Source: Streptomyces sp. MP131-18 (GTDB lineage Bacteria > Actinomycetota > Actinomycetes > Streptomycetales > Streptomycetaceae). From it: a stretch of DNA of 64,000 bases. The notes beneath the pieces are model-generated. The model was given only the letters and a program-made list of their open reading frames with translations, did no database searches and was not told where the DNA came from. The DNA lies in NCBI RefSeq assembly GCF_001984575.1, contig NZ_LZNS01000001.1, positions 5,741,682 to 5,805,681 on the forward strand. Reading direction: 5' to 3'. A program made the position numbers and the translations under genes. Positions 17,435 to 26,259 of this stretch are shown here, piece after piece. Each line of letters opens with the position of its first letter. The stretch's first letter is position 1.

Positions 17435-20158
17435 GTGCCGGATACGCAAGCTCCATCCCTCATCACGCCCCCGCCCCGCACCCCCGTACCCCCGGCCGCG
17501 CCGGTGACGTACGTGTACGACTTCACCGAGGGCCACCGCGGCCTCGCAAGTCTGCTGGGCGGCAAGGGCGCCAACCTCGCCGAGATGACCAGGCTCGGCC
17601 TGCCCGTCCCGCCGGGCTTCACGATCACCACCGAGGCGTGCCGCGCATACCTGCGCACCGGCACGCCGCCGCCCGCCCTGCACGACGAGGTGAGTGCGCA
17701 CCTCGCCGCGCTGGAGCGCCGCACCGGCCGCCGCCTCGGCGACGGCACCAACCCGCTGCTGGTGTCCGTCCGTTCGGGGGCGGAGCGTTCCATGCCGGGC
17801 ATGATGGATACCGTCCTCAACATCGGGCTCACCGACACCTCGGTGCACGCGCTGGCCGCGCAGTCCGGGGACGAACGTTTCGCCTGGGACTCCTACCGCC
17901 GACTGATCCAGATGTTCGGCGAAACGGTTCTCGGCATCGACGCCGCCGCGTTCGAGGAACGTCTCGCGCACGCCGCGCGGCCGACCGGGGCGGACGACGA
18001 AACCGAGCTGACCGCGGGCCAACTGGAGCGGCTGACCGGCGCGTTCAAGGACATCGTGCGCGAGCGCACCGGCCGCCCGTTCCCCCAGGACCCGCGCGAA
18101 CAGCTCGATCTGGCCATCCGGGCCGTCTTCGACTCGTGGAACGGCGAACGGGCCAGGCTGTACCGCCGCCGCGAGCGCATCCCGCACCACCTGGGCACGG
18201 CCGTCACCATCTGCACCATGGTCTTCGGCAACCTGGGCCCCGACTCCGGCACCGGCGTCGCGTTCACCCGCGACCCGGCCACGGGGCGGCAGGGCGTGTA
18301 CGGCGACTATCTGCCCAACGCCCAGGGCGAGGACGTGGTCGCGGGCCGCAGGAACACCGTGCCGCTCACCGAACTGGCCCGGCGGGGCCCGCGGGCGCAC
18401 GCCGAACTGCTGCGCATCATGGAGATCCTGGAGAACCACTACCGGGACCTGTGCGACATCGAGTTCACGGTCGAGCGCGGCACCCTGTGGATGCTCCAGA
18501 CCCGCGTCGGCAAGCGCACCGCCGCCGCCGCGTTCCGCATCGCGGTGCAGCTCCTCGACCAGGGCCTCATCGACGAGGCGGAGGCACTGCGGCGCGTCAC
18601 AGGCGAGCAGCTGGCGCAGCTGATGTTCCCGCGCTTCGACGCGGGCGCGGCCCCCGCGCCGCTGGCCACCGGCATCGCCGCCTCGCCCGGCGCGGCCGTC
18701 GGCGCCGCGGTGTTCGACCCGGCCACCGCAGTCGCGCGCGCCGCGGCCGGCGAACGGGTCGTGCTCGTGCGGCGCGAGACCACCCCCGACGACCTGGACG
18801 GCATGATCGCCGCGGAGGGCATCCTCACCGCGCGCGGCGGCAAGACCTCGCACGCCGCCGTCGTGGCCCGCGGCATGGGCAAGACCTGCGTATGCGGCGC
18901 CGAGGAACTGGCCGTCGACGTCGCCGCCCGCCAACTGACCACCGCCGAAGGGACGGTGATCCGCGAGGGCGACATCCTCTCCCTCGACGGGACGACCGGC
19001 CGCGTCCACCGCGGCGAGGTGCCCGTCGTCCCGTCCGCCGTCGTCGAGTACTTCGAGGGCACGGCGCGGGCGGACGCCGACGAGCTGGTGGCGGCCGTGC
19101 ACCGCATCATGGGCCTGGCCGACGCGGCGCGCCGCCTCGACGTCCGCGCCAACGCGGACACTGCCGAGGACGCGGCCCGCGCCCGCCGCTTCGGCGCCCG
19201 CGGCATCGGACTGTGCCGCACCGAGCACATGTTCCTCGGCGAACGGCGCGAGCTGGTCGAACGGCTGATCCTCGCCGGCACCGATCGCGAGCGGCACGCC
19301 GCGCTCGCCGCACTGCTGCCGCTGCAACGCGCGGGCTTCACCGACCTGTTCGCCGCGATGGACGGCCTGCCGGTCACCGTGCGGCTGCTCGACCCGCCCC
19401 TGCACGAGTTCCTGCCCGACCTCACCGAACTGTCGGTGCGCGTGGCGCTCGACCACCGTGACGAGGACGTCCGCCTGCTGACCGCGGTGCGGCGGCTGCA
19501 CGAGCAGAATCCGATGCTCGGCCTGCGCGGCGTGCGGCTCGGCCTCGTCGTGCCCGGCCTGTTCGCGATGCAGGTGCGGGCCGTGGCCGAGGCGGCGGCG
19601 CAGCGGCGCGCGGCCGGCGGCGACCCGCGGCCGGAAATCATGATCCCGCTGGTGGGCACCGTGCGGGAGCTGGAGATCGTCCGCGAGGACGCCGAAGCCG
19701 TCGTCGCCGAGGTCGAAAAGGCCCACGGGGTGCGGCTCGGGATTCCGCTCGGCACCATGATCGAGCTGCCGCGGGCCGCCCTGACGGCCGGTCAGATCGC
19801 CGAGCACGCCGACTTCTTCTCGTTCGGCACGAATGATCTCACCCAGACCGTCTGGGGGTTCTCGCGCGACGATGTCGAATCGAGCTTCTTCGCCGCCTAC
19901 TTGGAGAAGGGCATCTTCGGCGTCTCCCCGTTCGAGACCATCGACGCCGACGGCGTCGGCGCCCTCGTCCGCACCGCCGCGGCGGCGGGGCGCGCGGCCC
20001 GCGAGGACCTGAAACTCGGCGTCTGCGGCGAGCACGGCGGCGACCCCGAATCCGTGCGCTTCTTCCACACGGTGGGACTCGACTACGTGTCCTGCTCACC
20101 GTTCCGCATCCCCGTCGCCCGGCTCGAAGCGGGCCGGGCGGCGACGGCGGCCCTTTAG
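17435..20158 (+). CDS. ppdK: Pyruvate phosphate dikinase
   Basis: Product is 907 aa, near the family norm of 870-900. The N-terminal ATP-grasp-type domain (LLGGKGANLAEMTRLGLPVPPGFTIT split over residues 35-60; SVRSGAERSMPGMMDTVLN) is followed by the phosphohistidine domain TARGGKTSHAAVVARGMG with catalytic His at about residue 473. The PEP-binding TIM barrel ends in LKLGVCGEHGGDPESV. It interconverts pyruvate, ATP and phosphate with PEP, AMP and PPi, linking glycolysis and gluconeogenesis in the cytoplasm. The GTG at 17435 has AGGAG about 9 bases upstream. It is transcribed alone, with hairpins after the stop. Confidence 0.95.
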   Translation: MPDTQAPSLITPPPRTPVPPAAPVTYVYDFTEGHRGLASLLGGKGANLAEMTRLGLPVPPGFTITTEACRAYLRTGTPPPALHDEVSAHLAALERRTGRRLGDGTNPLLVSVRSGAERSMPGMMDTVLNIGLTDTSVHALAAQSGDERFAWDSYRRLIQMFGETVLGIDAAAFEERLAHAARPTGADDETELTAGQLERLTGAFKDIVRERTGRPFPQDPREQLDLAIRAVFDSWNGERARLYRRRERIPHHLGTAVTICTMVFGNLGPDSGTGVAFTRDPATGRQGVYGDYLPNAQGEDVVAGRRNTVPLTELARRGPRAHAELLRIMEILENHYRDLCDIEFTVERGTLWMLQTRVGKRTAAAAFRIAVQLLDQGLIDEAEALRRVTGEQLAQLMFPRFDAGAAPAPLATGIAASPGAAVGAAVFDPATAVARAAAGERVVLVRRETTPDDLDGMIAAEGILTARGGKTSHAAVVARGMGKTCVCGAEELAVDVAARQLTTAEGTVIREGDILSLDGTTGRVHRGEVPVVPSAVVEYFEGTARADADELVAAVHRIMGLADAARRLDVRANADTAEDAARARRFGARGIGLCRTEHMFLGERRELVERLILAGTDRERHAALAALLPLQRAGFTDLFAAMDGLPVTVRLLDPPLHEFLPDLTELSVRVALDHRDEDVRLLTAVRRLHEQNPMLGLRGVRLGLVVPGLFAMQVRAVAEAAAQRRAAGGDPRPEIMIPLVGTVRELEIVREDAEAVVAEVEKAHGVRLGIPLGTMIELPRAALTAGQIAEHADFFSFGTNDLTQTVWGFSRDDVESSFFAAYLEKGIFGVSPFETIDADGVGALVRTAAAAGRAAREDLKLGVCGEHGGDPESVRFFHTVGLDYVSCSPFRIPVARLEAGRAATAAL

Positions 20159-20177
20159 CCGCCGCGGGGCATCTCCC

Positions 20178-20251
20178 CCGGGCCTTTCCCTCAAGGCCCG
20201 GATGCCCCCGGGATGCACCGGGGGCGGCGCCTGTGCGGAGGCGCCGCCCCC
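20178..20251 (+). terminator. Two stacked hairpins after ppdK
   Basis: Hairpin one is CCGGGCC at 20178-20184 against GGCCCGG at 20195-20201. Hairpin two is a stronger stem, GGGGCGGCGCC against GGCGCCGCCCC, within 20221-20250. Both lie within 95 bases of the ppdK stop and should end its transcript. Confidence 0.7.
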
Positions 20252-20584
20252 CGACTCTCCGCCGGGACGGTGGATGACGCCGCGGAGGCACGGGCCGGCC
20301 CCCGCCCCGGTGCCCGGCGTCGGCCGCGGGGGACGCGGGGACCGACGCGACGCGCAGCCCGGAGGACCGTGGTGCTCGTCATGGTGAACGTCTCGCCGGA
20401 GGCGAAGTGCAGGCGTTTGCCGCTCCGGCGCGCAATCCGGACCCGCTCAGTTCCAGATGCAGGGCGACGCCGGCCACGGACGGCTGCGTGACAGTAGTGG
20501 GCCGGGAATCCGCCATGGAGAGGGGGACCGTACTCCTGCCGTCACCGCCGTCCGTGGCTGCCCGCTGTCAGCTGCGCGGTCGGG
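20252..20584. other. Intergenic region without a supported gene
   Basis: Between the ppdK terminator and the convergent SDR gene I see only short frames with no family motif or ribosome site. The minus-strand frame containing the phrase GVALHLELSGSG around 20430-20470 could be a decayed coding fragment, but it has no start and no recognisable domain. Confidence 0.4.
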
Positions 20585-21331
20585 TTATGCGCTGTATCCG
20601 CCGTCGATCCTCAGCACTGCGCCGGTGACGTAGGAGGCCTGCGGGCTGGCGAGGAAGACGACGCCTGCGGCGATCTCCTCCGGCCTGCCGTACCGCCCCA
20701 TCGCCGCGGTCGGAAGGAACATGGATGCGGCCGGGCTGTCGGCGGGGTTTCCTTCGGTGTCGATGAACCCGGGCTGGACGACGTTGACCGTGATGCCCCG
20801 GTGCGCCAGATCGCGGGCCGCGCCCCGGCTGAATCCCTCGAGGGCCGACTTCGTGCCCGTGTAGTACGCCATCCCCTGGAAACCCGCCCGAGCAGCCACA
20901 CCCGAGCTGATGCTGACGATCCGCCCGCCATCGGGCAGCAACGGCACCGCCGTCTGGATCCCGGCCACCACGCTGGTGTAGTTGACGGCGAGCTGCCGTT
21001 CGATGGCGGCATGGTCGACGAGCTCGCTGCCGACGAGGCCGCCACCGCTCACGGCCGCGTTGTTGACCAGAATGTCCAGCTTTCCGAACTGCTCGACCAC
21101 GCGTCGGATCAGGTCCGCCGCCTGCGTCGCGTCCGCCTGGTCGGCCTGGAAGGCCGCCGCACGCACCCCCTTCGCCTCCAGGTCGGCGACGACGGCCTTG
21201 GCCTGATCCGCCGAGGACGAGTAGCTGATCGCGACGTCGGCTCCTTCGTCGGCCAGCGCCAGCGCCGACGCCGCCCCGATCCCCCGCGACCCGCCGGTCA
21301 CGATCGCCACCTTGTTGTCCAGCTTTCCCAT
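20585..21331 (-). CDS. SDR family oxidoreductase (FabG-like)
   Basis: Product is 248 aa, a classical short-chain dehydrogenase. The cofactor motif TGGSRGIGA is at residues 12-20, NNAAV at 90-94, and the catalytic YxxxK is Y157-K161 (YTGTK). PEEIAAGVVFLASPQASYVTG and IDGGYSA close the protein as in FabG-type enzymes. It reduces or oxidises a carbonyl or hydroxyl using NAD(P)H. The ATG at 21331 follows a weak GGGAAG site. The TetR gene diverges 103 bases away, with two matching operators between them, so this gene is very likely the regulator's target. The substrate is unknown. Confidence 0.9.
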   Translation of the reverse strand: MGKLDNKVAIVTGGSRGIGAASALALADEGADVAISYSSSADQAKAVVADLEAKGVRAAAFQADQADATQAADLIRRVVEQFGKLDILVNNAAVSGGGLVGSELVDHAAIERQLAVNYTSVVAGIQTAVPLLPDGGRIVSISSGVAARAGFQGMAYYTGTKSALEGFSRGAARDLAHRGITVNVVQPGFIDTEGNPADSPAASMFLPTAAMGRYGRPEEIAAGVVFLASPQASYVTGAVLRIDGGYSA

Positions 21332-21373
21332 GTGCTTCCCACTTCCCTGGGTGCAACGTGCCACGGAGTTCTT

Positions 21374-21413
21374 GACCGTGCGGTCCACCATAAGCGTGGT
21401 GGACCGAGCGGTC
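21374..21413. promoter_or_regulatory. Paired TetR operators between SDR and TetR genes
   Basis: GACCGTGCGGTC at 21374-21385 and GACCGAGCGGTC at 21402-21413 are two short palindromes of the form GACCG-NN-CGGTC. They lie inside a larger inverted repeat with 20-base arms (18 of 20 matching) centred on TAAGCG. The centre-to-centre distance is 28 bases. The layout is typical of autoregulated TetR control of a divergent gene. Confidence 0.8.
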
Positions 21414-21434
21414 AAGAATCCGTACCCTGTTCGC

Positions 21435-22034
21435 ATGGCACGTCCACGATCGTTCGACGAGAAGCAGGTGCTGAACGCCGTCCGGGATCAGTTCTGGGAC
21501 GCCGGTTACGCCGCGACCTCACTGGAAGACCTGATGCGGGTCAGCGGGCTGGGCAAAGGCAGCCTGTATGCGGCGTTCGGCGACAAGCGTCAGCTCTTCC
21601 TCCGGGCGCTGCACAGCTACACCGACGACAGCCATGGCCGTCTTCGGCAAGTCCTCGCCGAGGCTCCACGGGCCCTGGACGCACTGCGCATGCTCCTCAA
21701 GGCGCCGATCGACGACCCGACCGGCGCCGTCACGCGGCGTGGCTGCCTGATGGCCAACAGCGCCTACGAACTCGGCAACGCCGATCCGGAAGTCCTCGCC
21801 CACGCCCACCGCACCTACGAGACGTCCACCGCGCTGATCGGTGACTGCGTCGTCCGCGCCCAACGCGAGGGCGACCTACCGGCCGGAGCGGACCCGATCG
21901 CACTGGCGCGGGCCCTCCTGGCCGCACAACAAGGGCTCGTGTTCATGAGCCGGACCGGGCTGGATGCGGCCGCACTCACTGCCACAGCACGATCACTCGC
22001 GGCTCAGCTCCTGCCGGACCGCTCCGGCGACTGA
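21435..22034 (+). CDS. TetR family transcriptional regulator
   Basis: Product is 199 aa. It starts MARPRSFDEKQVLNAV with the HTH SLEDLMRVSGLGKGSLYAAF. The C-terminal part, RGCLMANSAYELGNADPEV, is the AcuR/YcdC-like domain found in repressors of dehydrogenases that respond to small electrophiles or carboxylates. The ATG at 21435 lies 21 bases after the second operator. Divergence from the SDR gene and the shared operators indicate autoregulation and repression of the SDR. Confidence 0.9.
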   Translation: MARPRSFDEKQVLNAVRDQFWDAGYAATSLEDLMRVSGLGKGSLYAAFGDKRQLFLRALHSYTDDSHGRLRQVLAEAPRALDALRMLLKAPIDDPTGAVTRRGCLMANSAYELGNADPEVLAHAHRTYETSTALIGDCVVRAQREGDLPAGADPIALARALLAAQQGLVFMSRTGLDAAALTATARSLAAQLLPDRSGD

Positions 22035-22188
22035 ACCCGCAGGCACAACCGGACCGTTCGCACTCAAGCCCTGACAACCTGGGCGAACCTGCTGGGCAGA
22101 GCCGTGCGAGCACGGCATCATCGACGCGTTCACCGCCCACAAGGGCCCCGACACCGGCCGCTATCGGCCCCTGTTCCGCCGTGGGCGT

Positions 22189-22524
22189 TCACGGCGTCCA
22201 CTCCTCCCGGAAGTCGGGGTGGTCGGACCAGATGGCCGCAATGCCGAACAGCGCATACATCCCGACGCCTTGCATGGCCCGGCCGTTGTGTTCCCCGAGC
22301 ACGATGGGGGCCATGACGTTGGTGAGGGCGCTGAGCGCCTCCGCCTGCCGCAGGACGTGTGCCGGGTCCTGGCGCCCCGCGTGGGCGCGCGACGCGGGGG
22401 ACAGGCCGTCCCGCGCCTGCCGTTCGTCCTCCTTGCCCCACACTGCGGACGCGGCCCGCGCCGTCTGCTCGTCTTCCTCGATCCTTGCGCGCACGAACGT
22501 GATCAGATCGTCCATGCCGTTCAT
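22189..22524 (-). CDS. DUF6221 family protein
   Basis: Product is 111 aa from the ATG at 22524 (MNGMDDLITFVRARIEEDEQ). The N-terminal helix, the DPAHVLRQAEALSAL segment and the C-terminal IWSDHPDFREEW signature match DUF6221, small actinobacterial proteins often found near phage-like or mobile genes. Function is unknown. An ATG at 22515 (MDDLI) is an alternative start. The upstream region leads to a long inverted repeat shared with the divergent MBL gene. Confidence 0.75.
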   Translation of the reverse strand: MNGMDDLITFVRARIEEDEQTARAASAVWGKEDERQARDGLSPASRAHAGRQDPAHVLRQAEALSALTNVMAPIVLGEHNGRAMQGVGMYALFGIAAIWSDHPDFREEWTP

Positions 22525-22670
22525 GATGGCCCAGCTGTCCGGAACGGCCGGGACGGCGCAGGCCAGCGGGCTGCGCCTGTCCGGAACACCCGGAACCCCT
22601 GGCGGCGCGCGGCCCGTTCCCGCCAAGATCGGTCCGTAGCACGGAGCCGCAGGGCAAGGCGATGAGCCCG

Positions 22671-22713
22671 CTCCCATGGCACGCCCACCACGGGGGCGGG
22701 CGTTCCATGGGAG
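22671..22713. repeat. Near-perfect 19-bp inverted repeat in a divergent promoter region
   Basis: Left arm 22671-22689 (CTCCCATGGCACGCCCACC) and right arm 22695-22713 match at 17 of 19 positions around a 5-base loop. It ends 23 bases upstream of the MBL hydrolase start and is divergent from DUF6221. A possible -10 box (TAGAGT) lies just after it, so an operator or attenuating hairpin is plausible. Confidence 0.6.
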
Positions 22714-22735
22714 TGCTCCCGTAGAGTCCGGCCCC

Positions 22736-23488
22736 ATGCACCTGACGGTCCTCGGCGGCTGCGGCGCGTGGCCCACCGCGGAACAGGCGTGCAGCGGCTA
22801 CCTCGTCGAGCACGCCGGCTTCCGCCTGCTGCTCGACCCCGGATACGCCACGCTGCCGCGCCTGCTCCGGCACACCACGGTTGACGCGATCGACGCCGTG
22901 CTGGTCAGCCACGGGCACCCCGACCACTGCGCCGACCTCAACCCGCTGCTGCGCGCCCGCGGGCTGAGCGACGCCCCGCCCCCGGCCCTGCCGGTGTACG
23001 CCCCGCACGGGGCGGTCGACGCCGTGCTCGCCCTCGACCGGCCGGGCATGCTCGCCGGGGCGTACCGCCGCCACGAGTTCCGGCCCGGCGACCGGTTCGC
23101 ACTCGGCCCCTTCATGGCCGACACGTGGCTGCTGCCGCACTTCGTGCCCAATGCGGGCATCCGGCTCACCACGCCGGAGGGCGTGCTCGCCTACACCGGC
23201 GACACCGGGCCGAGCCCGGACATCGTGCACCTCGCGCGGGACGCCGACCTGCTGTTGTCGGAGGCCACCTACGTGCACCGGGTGCCGACCGCCGACGCAC
23301 CGTACCTGCTGACCGCACGGCTGGCGGGCCACTATGCCGAACGCGCGGGCGCCGCCCGGCTTTTGCTCACCCACCTGTGGCCCGGAACGGACCCGGCCGC
23401 CGCGACCGGGGCGGCGGCGGAGGCATTCGGGCATCCCATCGGCGTTGCCGCCCCGGACCTGGTGATCCACTTCCGCGGGGCCGGATAG
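22736..23488 (+). CDS. MBL-fold metallo-hydrolase
   Basis: Product is 250 aa. Metal-binding motifs are HGHPDH near residues 60-65, the following His in LLPHF, an Asp in AYTGDTG and a terminal His region (LLLTHLWPG). This is the RNase Z/lactonase-like branch of metallo-beta-lactamase folds and usually binds two zinc ions. The substrate is not evident; phosphodiester or lactone hydrolysis are common for this branch. TAGAGT lies 9 bases before the ATG at 22736 with no ribosome site, suggesting a leaderless mRNA. Confidence 0.88.
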   Translation: MHLTVLGGCGAWPTAEQACSGYLVEHAGFRLLLDPGYATLPRLLRHTTVDAIDAVLVSHGHPDHCADLNPLLRARGLSDAPPPALPVYAPHGAVDAVLALDRPGMLAGAYRRHEFRPGDRFALGPFMADTWLLPHFVPNAGIRLTTPEGVLAYTGDTGPSPDIVHLARDADLLLSEATYVHRVPTADAPYLLTARLAGHYAERAGAARLLLTHLWPGTDPAAATGAAAEAFGHPIGVAAPDLVIHFRGAG

Positions 23489-23539
23489 GTGTGGCCGACG
23501 GGGGTAGACAGGAGACAGCCACGGGGGAGGAGGCACGTC

Positions 23540-23689
23540 ATGTACCCGCCCGGCATCAGCGACATGCAGCCGCTGAAGCACTTCAAGAAGCACCCGGTCG
23601 GCCGCCGCGGTTCCCTGCTGATCGTGCTCGGCGGCCTGGCCCTCGGGGCCGGCTTCATGCTCTTCGGCATCTTCGTCCTCGCCCCGTAG
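23540..23689 (+). CDS. Small single-pass membrane protein
   Basis: Product is 49 aa. A basic N-terminal segment (FKKHPVGRRG) precedes one hydrophobic helix (SLLIVLGGLALGAGFMLFGI) that ends two residues before the C-terminus. GGAGG lies 7-9 bases before the ATG at 23540, a strong translation signal. It follows the MBL gene by 51 bases on the same strand. Similar small proteins occur in streptomycetes but I know no function. Confidence 0.7.
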   Translation: MYPPGISDMQPLKHFKKHPVGRRGSLLIVLGGLALGAGFMLFGIFVLAP

Positions 23690-23768
23690 CCGGCCGCCCC
23701 GTCGGCACTCCCCGCCCTCGGACGGGGGAGCCTGCCGCCCGGCATCGTCCCGCAGGGCCGTTCCCCGG

Positions 23769-25922
23769 TCAGTCGGGCGCCGCCCCCGTGGCCGCGTCGA
23801 GGGCCACCACACCGTTCTCGTCTGCGATGTACACGAAGTCGTACGCCGTGACCGGGCCGTTGTCCCGGTTGCCGCTGCTCAGGCTGGCGAGGGTCGGGGC
23901 GGACCAGCGCTCGGAGCCATCATCGGCGTCGAGGGCGTGGACGGTGCCTACGGTGCTCAGGGTGTCGCCGACGTAGACCAGGTCCCCCGCCACCGTGAAC
24001 TGCGTGGGCGACAAAATGCCCCCGTGATTCCACTTCTCGGCACCCGTCGACGGGTCGAACGCGTGGACGCGTCCGCCCAAGCTGCAGACATAGAGCGTGT
24101 CGCCCGCGAGGTAGAGGTTCTGCCCCTTCAGGGTCTCCTCAAGTGGGAACGGCGACTTCCTGGCGCCCGTGTCGGCGTGGAGCGCGTAAAGGCTCCCGTC
24201 GACGCCGGCGGCGTACACCAGACCACCGGACACGACGGGCGTCTGGGTGAAACCCTGTTCCGCGCCGAAGGCCCACTTCTTGGCGCCGCTGGCCGCGTCC
24301 AGCGCGTAGAGCGTGTTGTCGTTCCCGTCGCAGCCGATGTACACGGTGCCGTCGGACACCGTCGGATTGCAGTAGATCTCGTCCCCGAGCGGATGGTTCC
24401 ACGCCTCCCGCCCTCCGTCCGCGTGCACGGCGTACACGTGCTTGTCCGGACTCGCGAAGTAGACGATTCCGCCGGCCACGGCCGGCCTGCTGATGACCCG
24501 GTCCCCGGTGGGGAACGTCCACTTCTTCTTGCCGTCCCCGTCCAGCGCCCACAACTCGTCGCCGCCGCTCACGTACACCGTCCCGTCGGCGACCACGGGC
24601 TGGTCCGGGTAGAAGGAGAACTCGGGCCCGTCCCAGCGCTTTTCTCCGGTGCGCGCGTCCAGGGCGGTGACCGTGAAGCCGACGGCGGCGTACAGGACAC
24701 CGTCGGCCACCGTGCACACGGTCGGCAGCTCGTTGGCGACCTCGTGACGCCACGGGCGCACCTTGGGCTGCGGAGGGGCGTCCGTTCCCGATCCGGTGCC
24801 ACCGGCGCGTTCCTCGTCACCGCCGGTGGCCAGGGCGAGCGCGAGTCCGCCACCGCCGGCCGCCACCGCCACCCCGCCCAGGCCGAGCAGCAGGGCACGG
24901 CGACGCCCTGGAGCGGGCGGGGGGCCGTTGGGTGCCGGGGGCGCGGGAGGGCCCCCGAGTACGAACGGAGTGGCCTCCTGCGTCGGCAACTGGTGGATGG
25001 CGGGCGGCTGTCCCGGAGAGCTCGGCACGTACGGGGGCGGGTCGTCCGGGGCCGGCGATGTGACGGGAGCGGTAGGAGTCGCGGCGGGCGCCGCCGGGGG
25101 CCGGGCGGGGGCGGGCTTCGCCAGGTCCAGGGCCCGCAGTTCGTCGTGGACGGAGGCCGCGGACCGCGGGCGGTCGGCCGGTTGTTTCGCGAGCAGCCGC
25201 AGCACCAGGTCGTCGAGGGCGGCGGGAAGCCCGGCGCGCAGCGAACTCGGCGACTCAGGCACCTTGTTCAGATGGGCGGTCATCAAGGACACCGGGTCGC
25301 CCGCGTTGAACGGCACGTCCCCGGTGAGCAGTTCGTGGAGAATGCAGCCGATGGCGTAGAGATCACTGCGGGCATCGCCGGAGTGCTCCGCGAACCGCTC
25401 CGGGGCCATGTAGGCGAGGGTGCCCATGACCTGGCTGGACTTGTCGGTGGCGGCCATGAAGCGGGCGATGCCGAAGTCGAGGATCTTCACCTCGCCGCCG
25501 GTGGTGAGCATGAGGTTGGCGGGCTTCAGGTCCCGGTGCACCACGCCCGCGTCGTGCGCGGCGGCCAGCGCGGCGGCGGTCTGGGCGGCCCATTCGACAC
25601 TCATGGCGGGCGACGGCGGGCCGTCCTCGCGCAGCACGACGGCGAGGTTGCGCCCGGCCACGTACTCCATGATGAGGTAGAGCGTGCCGTCATGCTGGTC
25701 GCGGCCCAGGTCGTGGACGGTGACGACGCCGCGGTGGTTCAGGCCGCCCGCGGTGCGTGCCTCGCGGAAGAACAGGTCGGCGGCGGGGCCGTGTTGGTGG
25801 TCCGGCAGCAGTTTGACCGCGACGCGGCGCCCGATGACCCGGTCCCGGCCCTCCCAGACCTCCCCCATGCCGCCCCGGCCCACGAACGCCACCAGCTCGT
25901 ACCTGTCCGCGATGACTCGCAC
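23769..25922 (-). CDS. Serine/threonine protein kinase with transmembrane segment and PQQ-like beta-propeller
   Basis: Product is 717 aa. The kinase domain has the glycine loop GRGGMG at 15-20, invariant Lys37, catalytic HRDLKPAN at 129-136 and DFG at 149-151, with GTLAYMAPE after the activation loop. A Pro/Ala-rich linker (residues 268-340) leads to one membrane helix at 343-366. The remaining 350 residues are repeated VYVGxxDxxxxALDAxxGxxxW units of a PQQ-type propeller outside the membrane. It probably senses an external ligand or the cell wall and phosphorylates internal proteins. The GTG at 25922 has GGGAGG upstream. Confidence 0.93.
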   Translation of the reverse strand: MRVIADRYELVAFVGRGGMGEVWEGRDRVIGRRVAVKLLPDHQHGPAADLFFREARTAGGLNHRGVVTVHDLGRDQHDGTLYLIMEYVAGRNLAVVLREDGPPSPAMSVEWAAQTAAALAAAHDAGVVHRDLKPANLMLTTGGEVKILDFGIARFMAATDKSSQVMGTLAYMAPERFAEHSGDARSDLYAIGCILHELLTGDVPFNAGDPVSLMTAHLNKVPESPSSLRAGLPAALDDLVLRLLAKQPADRPRSAASVHDELRALDLAKPAPARPPAAPAATPTAPVTSPAPDDPPPYVPSSPGQPPAIHQLPTQEATPFVLGGPPAPPAPNGPPPAPGRRRALLLGLGGVAVAAGGGGLALALATGGDEERAGGTGSGTDAPPQPKVRPWRHEVANELPTVCTVADGVLYAAVGFTVTALDARTGEKRWDGPEFSFYPDQPVVADGTVYVSGGDELWALDGDGKKKWTFPTGDRVISRPAVAGGIVYFASPDKHVYAVHADGGREAWNHPLGDEIYCNPTVSDGTVYIGCDGNDNTLYALDAASGAKKWAFGAEQGFTQTPVVSGGLVYAAGVDGSLYALHADTGARKSPFPLEETLKGQNLYLAGDTLYVCSLGGRVHAFDPSTGAEKWNHGGILSPTQFTVAGDLVYVGDTLSTVGTVHALDADDGSERWSAPTLASLSSGNRDNGPVTAYDFVYIADENGVVALDAATGAAPD

Positions 25923-26259
25923 CGATGCCTCCCTCCCTGCCGCACCCGGCCCCACGCCCGGAGTACGCACCGCCGGCCCTCGTCGGCCCCGCGGCCGGCA
26001 GCCGCCCCCGCGGGTTTCGCAGCGGAAACTACCGGTGGACGGAGCCGGGCCGCGCACCGTGACGGAACCGGTGGCGCCGTCGCGTTCCTCTGCGAACAAA
26101 GTTGTACCCGAAGGGCCTTGGACGTTCGCCGACCGGGTCGCTGATAGCGGCCCACCGGTGGGTGTGCGCGGGCGGGCGCTCGGCAGTGAGGTCCTTCCAG
26201 CCGATCGCGAGCAGTCGGCCGTTACCCGGGGGGAGAGAGCGGTGGTCCGGCGGGCGGTT
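25923..26259. other. Intergenic region upstream of the kinase gene
   Basis: This 337-base stretch between the kinase start and the stop of the next minus-strand gene shows no supported coding sequence. It should hold the kinase promoter. TTGTTC and TACAAC-like hexamers occur on the minus strand around 26095-26110, but they are not convincing. Confidence 0.4.

Noticed and set aside
22080..22180. Coding-like phrase EHGIIDAFTAHKGPDTGRYR
   Set aside because: It has no start, family match or ribosome site and is too short to call a pseudogene.
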